The notes under the pieces: generated by a model
The model's database searches: none
What the model saw: the letters and a program-made list of their open reading frames with translations, nothing else
Told to the model about the DNA's origin: nothing
NCBI GenBank assembly: GCA_027382625.1
Contig: JAJKFJ010021517.1
Coordinates: 175,121-239,120, forward strand
Direction: 5' to 3'
DNA: 64,000 nucleotides
DNA from: Tetmemena sp. SeJ-2015
Lineage: Eukaryota > Ciliophora > Spirotrichea > Sporadotrichida > Oxytrichidae
Shown here: in pieces, positions 11,257-23,802 of the stretch
How the letters are laid out: each line of letters begins with the position of its first letter
Numbering within the stretch: the first letter of the stretch is position 1
Translations under genes and position numbers: made by a program

Positions 11257-12465
11257 TCACATTAACGATACATTTGAATTTAGCTTAGTATTGGGCTAAG
11301 TATAAAGGCTAATGTTCATAGTTTTTCGATTTCCTGAAGTCATGGGAGGTTATTTCTTTCCTTGCTTTTCCCCAGCCTAATTAGCAGCTTAAGACTCCTT
11401 GTCTGATATCTTTCCCAGCTAGGATAGAAACCCTTTGGAAATTTTGAATCCAGAGCTGCCATCTGTCGTAGCTGTTGTTTCTCTAGATTGAAATTTTTAT
11501 TGGTTCTAAAAGTTCAATGAAACTGTGGAACCCTTGTTGTATCTTTAGAGCTACAAAAAATCTTGATTGAAAATGAGATTGGTAGAATTTTTTAGGCTAA
11601 ATTTTTCGCCTGTAGAGTCTTTAGGTTATTATTCATATCTACAGTTATTAGCAACTAGGCCTTTGTTTTTTGTCGAATAACTACCGCCACCAAAGCCTAA
11701 ATAGCAATAACTGCTATCTTTATCGTTAATGTCAGCTTTTAAAGATTTTTTATTAATTTAAATTCCAACTTGAGAAGGTTTATTAGGGAAAAAACCTTGA
11801 TTATCATTGCTACTTTCTCTCATTGAAGTGGACTTGTTCGGTTAGATGTTTCCCATGAGAGAATCAAAGCCATATCTTTAGCTGTATAAGTTTCTCTTAT
11901 TAGTCTTTTACATATTCATCCCGTTTTATAAATCTTGCTTGGATTTTTCCGTCTTGGGTTGAGCTAAGAAAGAACTCAAAGGCTAAGAATATGCAGAGAT
12001 AAAGAGCTGGGTTTTTTACGATGGGTTTAAAGAATACATGTAACCCACGTTTTAAGTTTAAGTTAGTGCAGGCTACTTATTAGAACCGCTTTCGCTTGAA
12101 GGTGCTGGACAATTAGCTAGAATTGGCTTTTGATTTTCTGAAAATGTTGAAAATAGTGGAGGCTAGACCTCATTAAGTTACCTATTAAAGCTGACAGAAG
12201 CATTTATAGTTTGATTTGGAGAATTGATGATAGAGTTAAGTCTTTTAGATTTGTTGCTAATGAGGCGAGAAGCGATAGGTCTAATTGATCCAGAAGCCGC
12301 ATCGCTAAAATTAATGACACTTTCAGTGAATTGGCAATTACCTTTGTTTGCTATATCCTTAATTTGGGACTTTTCATCCTTTCTAGGCTATTCTCCTTTT
12401 TATTCTGAGTTTTGAGTATTTTAACTTAGAGCAGTCAAGTTAAGAGACTTTCTAAGCTATTTCAT
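11257..12465 (-). CDS. Ser/Asn/Gln-rich protein, function unknown
   Basis: A single minus-strand frame, open with TGA-only stops over about 1.2 kb, converging on the scrambled gene (tail to tail, about 165 bp apart). The sequence is hydrophilic and low-complexity: MKQLRKSLNLTALSQ, QIKDIANKGNCQF, YLGFGGGSYSTKNK, LYTQPNTKLNSN. I see no domain. The frame stays open upstream to about 12560 without an ATG, so the true start may lie in an upstream segment or the gene may start at this internal Met. The ORF stops at TGA just after SNVSLM; whether a further segment follows is unclear. Confidence 0.65.
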
Positions 12466-12654
12466 CGAACTTCTTTTTAAGCTTTCTCCAACCTATAGTT
12501 TAGAATCTATAGTTGGCAATTAAGAATTGTTGCTGATTTAGTTTGTGTTGTATAAAGTTAATAAATTATAATTTAATTAATAAATATACACTCAATTTAA
12601 TAAAAAATTAAACTCAAAAATATAATATCTATAACACTCACTTTTAGTTTTTTT

Positions 12655-13380
12655 TTAGGTTAAATTACATTTTATGAAAGATTTCAAAGGCAAAATCAAA
12701 ATTATTTATTTTTTGTTTCATAGATAAATTTCTTTAAATAGACGATTCTAAAAATCTTTTATTATTATGTTAGTAGGAATATTGAGTGAACTAAAAATAA
12801 GAATAAAACTTTTAAAAAAAATTTTTTAAAGTAATTAGGATCGAAACCTTCATTAATTTTTGAGGGTTAGCTTTTATGGGGATAGTTTTTAGAACGAAAG
12901 TTTATGGTGTTAATTCACTTCATTACTCTTGCCTCATTTTTTTGTTAGTAAAAAAATGCCTTTGAGGCTACATAACAATTTTATTTCTATTCAGGTAATG
13001 CAAACAAAACTAGTTATTTTGAACAGTTCTTTAATGGTTTAACAATTAATAAGGGATGATAATGCTCAGGACTGATCATATAACAAGTTCAAATTAATTA
13101 GTGAAAGGGAAAAGTTTGAAAAAGAAGTAAAAAACTATTGGAAAATAAATCAATATTTTTCTTAACTACGACGTAAAGATTATTCTGAGCTAAACAATCG
13201 GCACCAGGCCCATTTGTAATGTATTTTAATAATCCTCGGCCTTAAGTTAATAAAGATTGCTAGGAGCTCGGATATAGATTACTTATATTAGACATTTTAT
13301 ATTCTTATACAATCTCTCTTTTTTTTGCTGTTTCTAAGAGACAATTCATTAATTCTAAACCTAAAATTGTATCAAATTTG
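12655..13380. repeat. Degenerate copy of part of the adjacent gene (13660-14445)
   Basis: Follows the same order of words as 13660-14445 (for example AGTGAACTAAAAATAAGAAT, CTTAACTACGACGTAAAGAT, GGATATAGATTACTTATATT), but with dozens of short deletions and homopolymer stretches. Its reading frame is destroyed. The last part overlaps the 3' end of the next gene. It is either an eroded partial duplication or an uncorrected assembly piece. Confidence 0.75.
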
Positions 13381-15172
13381 AATTTTAAACTTTATTCTTG
13401 ACATTTTGGAATTTTTATGACCCATTTAATTTTCTGTGAGTATTATTTTGCAACTCCATAGGCTTACTGCTTTAAGAGTAAATTTAGAAGATGAAATTAT
13501 TCCTCTATTTGATCTAGTCTTAAATTTAAGTCCCCTCTTATAATGCAGAGATAAATATTTCATTAGCAGCACATTTCTTTTTATTTTTAGGTAAATTATT
13601 AAGCTTTTATAAGTACTCTTCCCCAAAATCTTAATATAAGTGTTATTTCCTATCTTTCTCTGTTTCATAGATATGGTTTCTTTGAACTACCGACGATTCT
13701 GAAAGCAATCTTTTATTACTCTCCTACTGTTTAGTAGGCACATTTTGAGTGAACTAAAAATAAGAATAATACTTAAAATACAACTTGTTGTTAATGTAAT
13801 TAGGATCGATCAACTTGGCATTAATTTATGATTTTAGCTTATTATGGAGATAGTTTTTAGAATCGATTTTATCAGTTTGATTGGTGGTTAATTCACTTCG
13901 ATTGCACTCTTGCCTCAATGTTTCGAATCTTGCTACTGAGCCCTAAGATTTCAAAATGCCTTCTGAGGCTACATTATTTTAGCAATATCTCTCATCCCTT
14001 CTATTCTAGGTAGGATGCAAAACAAAACTAGTTTATTTATGAACAGTTCTTTCCTGGTTAATCAGATTAAGTAAGGGATGATAATGCTCAGGGTACTGAT
14101 CATATTAATTCAAGTTCAAATTATTATGATGAAAATTTGTTGATTATACGTTCTGATCCCAACCATTATGAATTTGCTAATCAAAATCCTATTCTAAATT
14201 CTAATTCTATCCTTCATTTTTCTTAACTACGACGTAAAGATTATTCTCGTAGTCGTAAACATACTCGGCACCAAGAGCTCTATTTGTAATGCTATTTTTG
14301 AAGTAATCCCTCGTTGACCTTATCATAGATTAATAGAGAAGATTGCTAGGCTAGCTCGGATATAGATTACTTATATTAGACATTTTAGTATTCTTATACT
14401 ATATCTAGCTCTTTTGCTTTTGCTGTTTCTAAGGAGACTAGACTTGATCTTGAATTACTAAACCTAATATCTCGTCATCATTTTGAATTCTTAAAGTCTC
14501 TTCATCTCGATCTGCCTCCTTCTTCGCAGGAAAATTTTATTGTGATACTTTGTTGAATTTCGGCTCTTTAACTTTCATATACTTGCAAATGTGAATCTGC
14601 AACTTCTCATTCCTTTCCACCATATTTATAGAAAGTGTGTTCCTTCTAGCACCCTCTATTCTTCCAGAGCTGCACCTTTAAGAAATTTGCTCATGCTCCT
14701 CTATGTGCTTTCTAGGAAAAAGAGTGCTTAATCTTTGAAAGAGAGCTGAGTATTTTAATTCTTTGTCTATATTTGAGAACTCATCTTTCATTTACTTTTT
14801 AGCAGCGTTTTTATCCAATAGCAATGAATTAGCTTCGCTCTAATCTATATCCACTTTGACTTTCATCTTTCGCTTTTACTGTTTCAGTAAACTTTTTATA
14901 TTGAGCTCTTCCTCTGTTAATGGTCTTTTGAATTTGATTGGGTAGTGATCTTCATTCTTTGATTAATTGGGCATTTTCAAAGAAGGTTGAGTAACTCTGC
15001 TTGGTAAAAAGCTCCTCAATATATTCTAAGGGTAAAAAGAAATCTTGAAGTGCTTCTAGCGAGGTCCATCTGTTTCTAGCTTATGTTATTCATCATAGTC
15101 GTACTCTTCCTCTTGCTACTTCATTTCATTAAGAGTTTAATTATCATATCCTTTGTTATTTAGTTGCTGCAT
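13346..15172 (-). CDS. Uninterrupted Gln-rich protein of 608 residues, unknown function
   Basis: One continuous frame with no TGA from MQQLNNKGYDNQ to FQVQNQ, the longest uninterrupted gene in the window and free of IESs. The N-terminal half is charged (KFKRPLTEEELNIKSLLKQQ, KRKMKVKVDIDQSEAN, AKKQMKDEFSNIDKELK) and a short Cys-containing patch is LQIHICKYMKVKEPKF. The C-terminal half is Asn/Gln-rich (ALGAEYVYDYENNLYVV, SYFQFTQNVPTKQQE). I recognise no domain. The start is the first ATG of the frame; the frame remains open upstream. Residues about 245-505 are encoded by the region that is copied in degenerate form at 12655-13380. Confidence 0.75.
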
Positions 15173-15482
15173 CTACAAATCTGGATGAGTAGATTTACTC
15201 AAATATAAAAAGCATAAGTAATTAAATCTCTCCTATAAGATAAATAAATTTATTCCCTTTTTATTTATAATGTGTATTTAGATTTAGTTATGTTTGTTTT
15301 CTTATGGAATTCCTCCATTTTAATAATTTAAGAATTGGAGGTTGATGGCTATCAAACCTTTTATAATTTAAAGAATAAAATAGTAGAAGATTATAAAAAC
15401 AACTATTCGTAGCAAATTTCTAAGAAGTTATTTAAATAATATCGAATCATTAATAATTAAACAACGATCTGCTTTCTATAAA

Positions 15483-18400
15483 ATGAAAATGTACAATTAA
15501 GACAAGTAATCCAATTCTTCCTCTCAACATCATCTTCAATAAAAAGGGAAAGGAGAAGAGAGAACTTAGCTTTCATCTTAAAATAAGCTTTAACAGAGAT
15601 CAGAGAATCGCCTGCCATCACAATAAATGGATAATTAAAAGTCTGCTGAGAAGATATCTTCAAGCCCAGCACAGTAATAAATTAGCTCACACTCATAGCA
15701 AAACTTATACTCTAGAGGCTTCGGTCATACTCATCATCTTACAGACTCTTAAACCTAGAATCATTTATAAATATTTTAAATAAATCCAAGTGTTCTGGGA
15801 CTATAAAATGTTAATGGAGTAATTTTCGATCAGAGAAGTAATGCAGCGCATGAGAGGAATTTAAGTCGAGGCCAAATGCAAAGCAGAGGGTCGGACGGGA
15901 AGAGTCGAGAAGAAGAAAAGTCAGTTACTGCAAGTAATGTGAATAGAGACAGTCTTATTCAGCTGAATAGTAGCCACTAGACAACTTCTTACATCAATAA
16001 GTTTATTTTTTAATTTTTCAAAAAAAATTGATTTACTTTAAGATATTTAACTATACTACTTAGACTTAGGGTCATTAGAATTACGAGTTGGGTGAGGTGG
16101 ATGTTGACATGAATAATTTCAGCATGCTAAATCAGAACCCCGGAAACTACTATGACAGCATCAACAGCTCAGTTGGTCACACTGTTATTCAAAATGCAAA
16201 GCAGAACATCACTTTGAATTTTATTATCAAGTTGAGTACAACCTCAGGCCCTTCTGCTATGGGTGGAGCAGATTTTTCTAAATAGACAAGCCAGACTCAA
16301 TTCAAGTATAATCCTAGTAATAGCAACAGCAGGCTGAACTAAAATCCATCTATGCTCAAAGAAGAACACAAGATTAACTAGACTAGACCAGAAAGCAAAG
16401 TCAAGGATTAAAATCAAGTATAGAACTCGGAAGATGGAGCTAATGGCTTTTTCTTGACAGGAGTAAACACTCAAGCAAATTAGAATTAGGAAGATACTCA
16501 AGAAGATGATATTGATGAGGAGGATATGAATCCACTTATCTAAGATAGTCAGCTAGAACCAACCGAAGACCAAATCTTATCTGAGCAAGATACTCTGATC
16601 GATAGTTATAAATTTATAGCAGTTGTTGACTCTAACAGAGCTCTATCAAATGATAATGTAAGACTAACTCTTTTTAATAGTTTTGATAGTGTGTTGTAAT
16701 AAATGAAAAGTAGCAGCAGCTAACTCATTTAACAAGCAGTACCTCGGTTACTTGCAGAGTTGATTCATTTGTATTCTAAGTATGAAGAAGTGTTTTAAGA
16801 ATATGCTAAGCTTATGCTAGAATCTTTACTTCAAGGGCAAAATAAGACAAATTCATCATGAACCTCACTGATTTTAGCATATAAATACATCTTAGATTTT
16901 GTTTAAAGATTCTTACAACACGATTAACTTAGGAGGATTCAATATTTCAAATTTTAAGATGCGTTATCTGAATGAATTTATTGGGGACATAATTTAAGAC
17001 TATGAGTAGTCTTTCTTAGGAGCTTTTATCAAGGCTCTACTAAACGAGTTGCAATCCAAGAATCTCTTCCGCTCTTTAGATCTTTATATGTCTGTGACAA
17101 AGTTTGAAGGCGATTCAGGTTTCTCACTTGTGCAAGGTGATGACTAGGAGGAACTGTAGGATGACGTACTTGACTATACCTCTAATCCTAATGTAACTAA
17201 CTAAGGCCTTGATTAGCAGCATTAGCAGAATTAAATGAATGACATCGCCTATCCTTAGTAGGAACTTCATTAGATACCTGCTTAAAGAGCGTCTCATTAG
17301 CGAAAGGGCAGCTCACAGAAAAAGGTTTCAGATTCTAATTAGAAAAGAAGAAACCCAAGGCTCAATCAGCCTAACAAGAATAAGGCAATATCAAACAGCA
17401 ATAAAAATACATCAGGAAATTATCAAAGTCCCCAAAGAGGCTCAGGTGAAAGGGGAGAATTGAATTTTGAGAATAAGAATGGGCAAGTCCTTGGTGGAAA
17501 TGGTTCCTTGCCAGAGTATAAGAAGATTTGCGAGATAGCGGAAGTTTACTCAGCATTTACTCAAGCTAACCTCAGAAATAGAGTTCTCAAGAAAAAGTAG
17601 ACTTCATTTGGCGGAGAAAGTCCCAAAAATTCTTCATCAAGTAATTTATAAGAAATAAAAGATGACATAATTCTCGTTCAATTCAAGCTGGTAAATAAAG
17701 AGACAGAAAAGACATTCAACACATTTAGCGTTTTGAACGTGCCCCTCTCAGCTTACAGCGATATTAATATTACGAATCTCCATGACATTTTGATTAAGCA
17801 ATCATAGAGCAACTAAAGTTAAACCAAACAGAAAGATTACTCCCTACAACAAATCTATCTTAACTAGAATTGTTGCTCCACTTCTTCACAACTAAAATAT
17901 CACCTATGTCTCTCATTTTACGAAGAAGGCACTTTTAAACCACTTAAAGGACTAGAATGCAACTGGAATAGCCAATGGATTATTCTAGTTTGTTGATAAA
18001 ATTTTCCAAGAGAAAAGATTTAAGAAGCGAAAGTTGAATAGTTAAGAAGCACTTAAACTCCTTCAGAAAAAGTTTTCTAAAGAGGTACGAGAAATATTCG
18101 AAGTCATTGAGAAATTTAGAGATGGAATCAACTCCTTCGAAACCTATACATCTCAGTAAGCTATTCTAAACTAGAATGCAAGTAAAGTTCAAAGTTTTAC
18201 TCTCTTTCATCAAATCTTGCACTTTTTAGCAGTCAAGGAGGATATTCAGCAAAACGGTGGACCTTTGTCAAGCAATAACTTTCTTTCGGAAGAAGAAATT
18301 TAGAAAGTCATTTTTGATAAGCAGTATCTTAAGTATCTCAAGAAGAAAATAAAAGAAGAATTTGCATAAGGATTAATTATTCATAAGTTTTATTCTTTAC

Positions 18401-20121
18401 TAATGATCAAACTTAGGTCTAGGTAATTAAAACATGCCAGGGATGGGAATTCTCAACTAAAACTTTTAAGCACAGCCATTAAACGGAATAGCTCTTAAGC
18501 TTTCAAAACTCCAGCAAGTTCAATATGATTGCATAAAGAGTGAGCTTAAGGAAGAATATGATAAGAAGATCAAGTCACTTAAGATGAAATTAAATTAGAA
18601 GGCTATGAAAGACCCATCGCTTTTACTCTTCTCACAACTGACAGAGGATTAGAAGAAAGGAAATAATCGCACCCTATGGCTGGGGGCTTGAATTAGAGTT
18701 TCACTGCAGGTATTGCTTCAAGCATGAGTGGATTCCCAGGAAGAAACATGACAACATATCACATGAAGCAAAGAGCACTCAATCAAGGTTTAAAAGAGAA
18801 GAAATTCTCAGCTGCTCTCTCTGAAAATCTTAATGAGAAAGATAAGTTCTATGAGTTCTATCTCAAGAGTGCTTAGAAGGCTATTGACATAATGAGGCAG
18901 CAACAATAGGTAGCAGGGCTATAGAGTAGCTCAGAGAAACACTTCAATCTTCTTAATAGAACTGAATACGATATCCACCTAAATCAAGATAAAAGTACTC
19001 TGCAGTAACCAATGAGCTAAAACGACTTGATTCCCAATTTTGAAGAGCTAGCAAGAGCCAACTATCAATAAAATTTTGCTTCTAATCCTAGCATTAAATT
19101 TGCAAAGCCTATAAGATCAGTTAGCAGTAAGAGGGATGAGAGGAAGGTAGCTGCTTTTCAAGCCTTTTCAAATCACAAAGCATAACTAATGGAACAGTAA
19201 AACAGTGACTATTAAGGAAGCTATCAGCCTTCAATTCTTTAGCCCATTTTGTAAAATAAGAATGATGGAGGTCTTGAAAAAATAGAAGAAAGAACTAAGG
19301 GTAACAAAATAAATTAAGATTCTTCATAGCAATACAGCAATATGGATCGAAGAACATCTGCCAGTACATACAGTAGAGGGCTCTCATCTTAATAAAAGCG
19401 ATTAAAGCAGGCCACAAATTCTCATCTGCCAACCTCATTTTAGAATCAAAATTAGGGCTTCAACTCAAGCAAAGGTTTCTCTTTACACTAGTCAGAACAT
19501 ACGAGTGTTTAAAACTCTGCCTAAGTTAAGAATCAGTCTGAACTTGGAAGAATAAAGGAGTTCTTGCCTTTGAGGACCTAGGGCAAACTAAGAGCTGTGA
19601 ATACCTTGCTCTAAGAGTAAAATTAGTAGGTGGCCAATGGTGGAACTATAACTAATTTAGACTCTTAATCGAACACAGACCATCTCTACTTTAACAATGA
19701 TAGATCAAGTAGACTTAACGTAATGAATCAGAGCAGTTTGATGCAGCACAGTAAGCAGCCCTACAAAGGAACTGAGGGCTTGAACACTGGTCTAAAGGCA
19801 GGAGTTCTCTTTGAATAAAGAGATCTGAAGAGAAAACCTTAAACTGCTTCTAGGCCTACAAGGCAGGGTGCAAGGCAAGCAAGTTAGAATGAGACAGTTG
19901 CTGGAAGTGCTAAATTCGTCATGCCAAGGACAAACTCGCACCATTAACCAGTTCTATCTAAGAATGAGTCAATTTATATTTAATTTTATTTTTAATTTTG
20001 TGAGTCAGCTAATTTTAAAGGAACCCTTGGGATGAGTGAAATCTTGAATTAAAACTACATGGAGAGCCCCACCGACCCCACCAGGGAATATTAATCCAAC
20101 GTCTATAATATGAATGCTTGA
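15483..20121 (+). CDS. Large low-complexity/coiled-coil protein, unknown function
   Basis: Starts MKMYNQDKQSNSSSQHH. Coding segments, all TGA-free, are separated by short AT-rich interruptions near 15997-16075 and 16858-16910, and by small frame changes near 17850 and 18370-18440. A mid region looks folded: MRYLNEFIGDIIQDYEQSF, ALLNELQSKNLFRSLDLY, EYKKICEIAEVYSAFTQAN, LVQFKLVNKETEKTFNTF, ITNLHDILIKQ, then helices LKLLQKKFSKEVREIFEVIE and FDKQYLKYLKKKIKEEF and a coiled coil (KSELKEEYDKKIKSLKMKL). The last third is disordered and Ser/Gln-rich, ending NVYNMNA and TGA. At 19966-20007 an IES is clear. I treat it as one gene because no internal start/stop pair is evident, but two genes are possible. 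Confidence 0.7.
19966..20007 (+). other. IES, pointer GAGTCA
   Basis: GAGTCA at 19966-19971 and 20002-20007. Removing 36 bp of AT-rich sequence joins VLSKNES to ANFKGTLGMSE in frame. Confidence 0.8.
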
Positions 20122-20301
20122 ATTTTGATATTTATAAGTCCTAATATAAAACATTAAACTGCTTCTTAAAGAAGAATGATAACAAAATCGTTAGAATTAA
20201 ATTCAAAATGTCCACTTAAAAATTCTTAGACGAGCAAGATAATCAAGGTTACAGAAAATTAATGAACTATATCTAATTTTAGTTTATAAAGAAAAAGAAA
20301 G

Positions 20302-22434
20302 ATGTCTTATCAGGACTAGTCCAACTAAAGATTTGAGTAGAATACAAATAACCAGAGAATGATATCATCAAAAATGAACTCTCCAGACAGGCGAAACTAC
20401 CAGCAAAATCCATTTCAGCAATCAAATAGGAGCTATAATATGTCTCAGGAAATTAATGATATTCCTTACTAGAATCACTAAATAGCCAGTCTTAGAAATT
20501 TCAAGAAGGACTAATTACAAAGTAGATGAGCAGCCTCTAGACTAAAGCGAACTAATTTAATTCAGCTACGATGAGCCTCATACCAAGAATCAACGAGCAG
20601 ATAATTTTCAAAATCTTGCTCCTCAACTTATAGAGAAGCTTCGCTGCTTTTTGGAGTTAAGAGATATGCTCTACTAGAATGTAACAGACTTGAGTAATCT
20701 GAGAGAGGCTCTCATTGACTGCTTCAGATTGCCAAAAAGTAAAAGAAACTCGTAAATTCGATTGGTAGACCAATTCCTAATAGACCTAAACGAGGAGATA
20801 GTGGATATATCCTCTGAGATTGTAAAAATCGAAGAATGTTAACCTCCCTAAGGACTTTTCAATGATGAGCAATAGGAATTAGAGCTAGAGAAATTAGAAG
20901 AGTTTAGAAAGAGAGTAAATGAGCTAATTACAAACATCCAAGAAAATATTAAGGTTGAGCAGATTGAGGGATTTTTCCAGTAGACTTAGCGAGCTATGAG
21001 GAAGGATGAAAACGAAGAGGAAAATAATGATATCTAAACCGCCGAGTTCCCTTAAGCCGAGGATAACTCAATCATAAACATAATTTTAAGGTGTATTTAA
21101 ATAGTGATTTTAATTAATGTGCATATCACATTTCTACAAACATCCAGGAGCATCAAGGCAAAGCTCCAACAGAAAGGACAATTAACCCATTCAATATGGG
21201 AAAGTTTTGCATGAAGAAGCCAGAGTAAACTATGAGGAGCTCCTAGACAGAATTTAAGAATTGACTAATGTGATAAGAGACAACGACAAACGATAAATTG
21301 ATAGTGAGTATAATTTCATTTTTTCGTATTGGGTCTTAATCTAGCTTTAGTGATTGATGAAATAAAAGAGCTCAGAAGGGAGAATCTGGATATGGCTATG
21401 CAACTCAGGCAATTTCAAAGAAGACCTGAACAGAAACAAGTTAGGATATAACTTCCAAATACTTAGAATTACAGTTCTCAGTATGCTAATACTTAAAGAC
21501 CTGATTCTAAGATTTAGTAAGAAAATTTATGACATAATTTATATTTAGCATTAACACAGCACCTTTGAGAGTAAAGTGCTCCACAGCTAGTCATAGCCGA
21601 GAAAGGCCCCAAGAGTAAACCTAAAGCCTAGATTTAAAGTACCAGGAATATGCCTCCAAAATATCTGCTAAAAATTTAAAAGAAGAAGAGAATGATCTTA
21701 CCAAGTCCTCAAGGATCAGTCTGAACTCTCGACTGAAATTTGCTTCAAGTAATTAAAGCTAAAATGTTTCCATCTTGAAGAAATCCTCTTCAATGGTTGC
21801 TTTAGAGAGAAGTAAAGATCTAAACAAGGAGAATTATAATTCTCTTAATTTAAAATAGCAATCAACTGGTTTATAGGATTATAAGTCTATACTAGTGAAC
21901 CCTCTTTTGAATAAGCCAGTGCAAGATATTTTGCCAAGTAAAGGAATCGCAAGCTCTAAAGTTCATTTTAAGCCTTCTATGACAGTAGGAGGAATGAAGC
22001 CAGCTTTAAAACAAGTTATAAAGAGAGCTGATATCAAGCTTACAGCAGATTCAGGTGCCTCATTTTAGACTCTTAAATCAACCTCTAATTAGAATATGAA
22101 CTCAATTTCAATTCTATCTCCAATCGCAACACATCAGTAGCAGAGTCTATAGCACACTACTCTCAATGATAATTCTAAGGTATAGGATAGACTAAGCTAT
22201 AAGAGTAGAGCAGATATCTCAACAGCAGCGATGAGCACACAGGCATCGCATCACCCTCCAAGGGGATTCCAAATCAAGTATCTGGAATCCATAGAAACTC
22301 ACAACAAAGGCACTAAAGACGTCTACTCTGAATGGGTTAGCAAGAGACTCAGCTAAACCAAGCATAATAACTAGTTCTCCGCTATGACTAATTTCCAAAG
22401 GAGTATAATTTCCAACGCTAGCAGTCATAGATGA
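20302..22434 (+). CDS. Coiled-coil protein with Ser/Gln-rich ends, unknown function
   Basis: Starts MSYQDQSNQRFEQN. A helical middle (QLIEKLRCFLELRDMLYQN, LVDQFLIDLNEEIVDI, ELELEKLEEFRKRVNELI) suggests a coiled coil; another follows (VLHEEARVNYEELLDRIQEL, DEIKELRRENLDMAMQL). The C-terminal third is Ser-rich and ends ISNASSHR, TGA. An IES with pointer ATTGAT (21297-21358) joins the two coiled-coil pieces. A second AT-rich interruption lies at about 21080-21125 (TCA repeat, in frame if removed). Near 21525-21550 the pointer ATTTAG restores the frame, followed by a tiny CTA-flanked shift at about 21620. Structural or cytoskeletal role is a guess; no family recognised. Confidence 0.72.
21297..21358 (+). 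other. IES, pointer ATTGAT
   Basis: ATTGAT at 21297-21302 and 21353-21358. Removing 56 bp gives NDKRQIDEIKELRREN, a continuous coiled coil. Confidence 0.85.
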
Positions 22435-22544
22435 GATAATAACTAATGAAGTAATGTAATTTTCACTGCGAGAATAAGATGAAGTTAAATTAGACTTAAT
22501 AAATTAAAGTTATTTAAACACATCAGTTTGATTCAAAGTGTTAA

Positions 22545-23486
22545 TCAAACGAATCTTTCGAAAATGTTGCTTCTCCTTCTAAATGAAGGGCACTCTGGTT
22601 TCCAAATATCCTTAGGTCGAAAAGATCCAAACGATATATTCAAATTTTCCTTCGCCTTTTGTCCCTCTCCATCGAATATATCCAAGAATCCCCACATGTT
22701 GGATATTTCTTTCTATTTGATACTTTGGTGTTTAAGTGGCTATTTAGGGAACTCTTTGGGGTTATTCTTGTGTTACTGTCTCATCTCGATGTAGTATTTA
22801 GCGTATAGACTGGTTTTGATAGTCAAGTTATATTGGATTAGTTCTAAAAACTTGAGCTCAAGGCGATTCAATTCCTCACTATCAAAGAATGGGTAGATGA
22901 AGGCAAAGTCTGAGTTGGAGAGGTAGCGATCATCCCAAACTTTTTGAGCTAGCATAAGAGAGCACAAGCAGATAGGACGCCAATTTGAGGGTAGCAAGGG
23001 CATCTCTGTGAATGCTATCAAACGATTCAGATAGATCACGCTGATTATCGAGCACTCAGGGCTATAATTAGGATTAGCATATAGTTAGAGTTTGAGAATG
23101 TTACCTGAACTAAGCGCAGTCATGGAGACTCTTTATGAACTCAAGTATATTTTCGAAGGTGGGTATTTACTGCATCTACTCCTTCTTCTGTTTGTCAAAC
23201 TGCTCTGGCTTTTCATTGAAGTACTTTTCCTCTGAGAAAAAATAGAGGTCACTGTTTTCAGGGATGATCTTGCAAAGGCTGATGTCCTAACAAACTATAG
23301 GTTAGTTTAGCTCATAGCTTATATTGAAATTGTAAGTAATACAGAAAAGAATATTGAACTCACATCATGAATTTAAGAGTGGACTATGGTTGCAACCGAA
23401 TAGAATATCATGTCACTGTCAGGACTGGTGATAGTCGAGGATATAAACAGACTGTTGAGGCTGGATGATTTCCTGAGCTTGAACAT
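22545..23486 (-). CDS. Cyclin (PHO80/cyclin Y-like cyclin box), two introns, no IES
   Basis: Regulatory subunit for a cyclin-dependent kinase. The start is MFKLRKSSSLNSL. The cyclin box runs from FENILEFIKSLHDCAQFS through ECSIISVIYLNRL, FTEMPLLPSNWRPICL, CSLMLAQKVWDDRYLSN, SDFAFIYPFFDSEELNRLE and KFLELIQYNLTIKTSLYAKY. The order and residues (NWR, A.KVWDD..L.N.DF, N.LE..FL, Y...S.YA.YY) match the PHO80/cyclin Y type rather than mitotic cyclins. Two GT-AG introns (23287-23363 and 23062-23104) interrupt it in frame; no pointer-flanked interruption was seen. C-terminal tail FRRRSNIFERFV then TGA. Confidence 0.88.
23062..23104 (-). other. Spliceosomal intron in the cyclin gene (43 bp)
   Basis: Minus-strand GTAACA...ATTATAG with a CTAAT branch-like word. 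Splicing gives DCAQF|SPECSIIS in frame. Its ends are GT-AG rather than repeats. Confidence 0.85.
23287..23363 (-). other. Spliceosomal intron in the cyclin gene (77 bp)
   Basis: Minus-strand GTGAGTTCAA...TTTGTTAG. Joins HSQIHD to DISLCKIIPEN in frame. A nearer AG would shift the frame. Confidence 0.75.
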
Positions 23487-23802
23487 TTTCCCAATACAAT
23501 AATTCACTAATGTCTATAATTTATCCACTTTATTACAAGATATAATAAATCTAGACCCAATTCTTAAAATGCTGCTTATAATGGATATATATATTGTGAT
23601 TCTAATGAATTATGTTAGTGAGTTGGTGGAAAAAGAAAGATATGAAATTGAAGATTCCAGTTATATAGGTGGAAGGCTGCTTAATATATAGGGAGTTGAA
23701 TATATGGTTAATGGGATCCGGAGTGTGTAAATAATAATAAGAAAAGAGTTAAGGGTAAAGAACTTAGTAAGGGGTTTAAGAGTGTCATCTTAAAGAGCTA
23801 CT
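23487..23802. other. Intergenic spacer between the cyclin and 14-3-3 genes
   Basis: About 316 bp of AT-rich DNA upstream of the cyclin start and downstream of the 14-3-3 stop. No ORF or repeat seen. Confidence 0.6.

Noticed and set aside
12655..13345. Degenerate copy annotated as a coding gene
   Set aside because: Its frame is lost through many small deletions and it matches the intact neighbour only in order of words.
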